The notes under the pieces were generated by a model. That model did not search any database and had not been told where the DNA came from. It saw only the letters and a program-made list of their open reading frames with translations. 64,000 nucleotides of DNA from Prochlorococcus sp. AG-355-N18. GTDB lineage: Bacteria > Cyanobacteriota > Cyanobacteriia > PCC-6307 > Cyanobiaceae. Shown piece by piece: positions 63,622-64,000 of the stretch. The stretch covers positions 1 through 64,000 of the forward strand of contig QCEG01000001.1 in the NCBI GenBank assembly GCA_003278535.1, read 5' to 3'. Position 1 is the first letter of the stretch, and every line of letters starts with the position of its first letter. A program made the translations under genes and the position numbers.

Positions 63622-64000
63622 CTATTGGTTTTCATTTAGTAAATTCAATATATAATTTTCATCTTGAGTATTTATAAAATCTCCGAAATCCAAATCCAAA
63701 TTACTCTTCCAATTATCAAATAATGGTTGAAGAGTTTTTTCTAAATCGTTAAGTTCCATTCTTTGTAAAAATGGCTTAGCAAGCCTTTGTAGATTTTTAC
63801 TTCCCCCCAACCATAATTGGTATTTGTTTTGCCCACTTCCAACAAGTGCTAATTCGGCCATATAAGGCCTGGTACATCCATTCGGACATCCTGTCATTCT
63901 GAATAATATTGTCTTTTGTATTTTTAGATCCAATAGTAAATTTTCAATCCTTTTTAGTACATCAGGTAATATTCTTTCAGCTTCAGTCATTGCAAGACCG
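63622..64000 (-). CDS. sir: ferredoxin-sulfite reductase, C-terminal part
   Basis: The frame runs off the window at base 64000, so only the last 125 or so residues are seen. [22 protein letters not shown] contains the CxxxC-type siroheme/4Fe-4S motif of sulfite and nitrite reductases. The Cys spacing and the tail fit plant-type sulfite reductase. Convergent with the dipeptidase gene, 3 nt apart. Confidence 0.9.
   Translation of the reverse strand, partial: GLAMTEAERILPDVLKRIENLLLDLKIQKTILFRMTGCPNGCTRPYMAELALVGSGQNKYQLWLGGSKNLQRLAKPFLQRMELNDLEKTLQPLFDNWKSNLDLDFGDFINTQDENYILNLLNENQ

Overview
The window comes from a high-light-adapted Prochlorococcus or a very close relative. It is AT-rich and tightly packed with very short proteins. 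It carries petN, a high-light-inducible (Hli) protein, pcyA, thf1, sipA and ftsH/clpP. It also has the phosphate/arsenate gene block in the order known from high-light Prochlorococcus: phoB-phoR, a phytase-like protein, a porin, pstS, chrA, an MFS permease, gap, arsR and pstCAB. I see no tRNA, rRNA, insertion sequence, integrase or CRISPR array.

Layout. 1-3.3 kb: the 3' part of a large repeat-built surface protein. 3.3-17 kb: an accessory-like stretch of about 45 mostly tiny genes, many with one membrane helix. It includes two DUF1651 paralogs with shared promoters, a compact NAD+-type DNA ligase, an Hli protein, an SDR enzyme and several terminators. 17-33 kb: a K+ channel, then the phosphate/arsenate island. 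33-40 kb: a few small genes, then a four-gene ligase-associated DNA-repair operon (exonuclease, ATP-dependent ligase, Lhr-like helicase, PdeM phosphoesterase). 40-47 kb: more small hypothetical genes, with petN at the end. 47-64 kb: conserved housekeeping genes (thf1, clpP, ftsH, sipA, two M16 peptidases, pcyA, devBCA, a glycosyltransferase, rpsB-tsf, recG, a VanX-like dipeptidase and the 3' end of sir).

How the genes fit together. Phosphate scarcity is sensed through PhoR/PhoB. Three tandem 8-bp TTAA-type units with 11-bp spacing lie before the porin, pstS and pstC, and weaker versions lie before the phytase-like gene and phoB. The porin, PstS and PstCAB form an import route. Arsenate enters by the same route. 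Gap plus ArsJ (convert arsenate to an organo-arsenical, then export it), ChrA and ArsR sit inside the island. Two 16-bp palindromes lie between gap and arsR, and a very similar palindrome abuts the likely phoB -10 box, suggesting that arsenic could feed directly into phosphate control.

The most unusual signals are: (1) a 26-codon hydrophobic reading frame with its own Shine-Dalgarno sequence, kept in the +1 frame inside both DUF1651 genes; (2) the ArsR-like palindrome at phoB; (3) a hairpin whose loop is complementary to the Yfr1 small-RNA core; (4) a 12-nt complement to the 16S rRNA 3' end in front of a TTG reading frame that runs through a terminator; (5) a five-member cluster of DnaA-box-like sites away from dnaN; and (6) a pseudoknot-forming rpsB leader.
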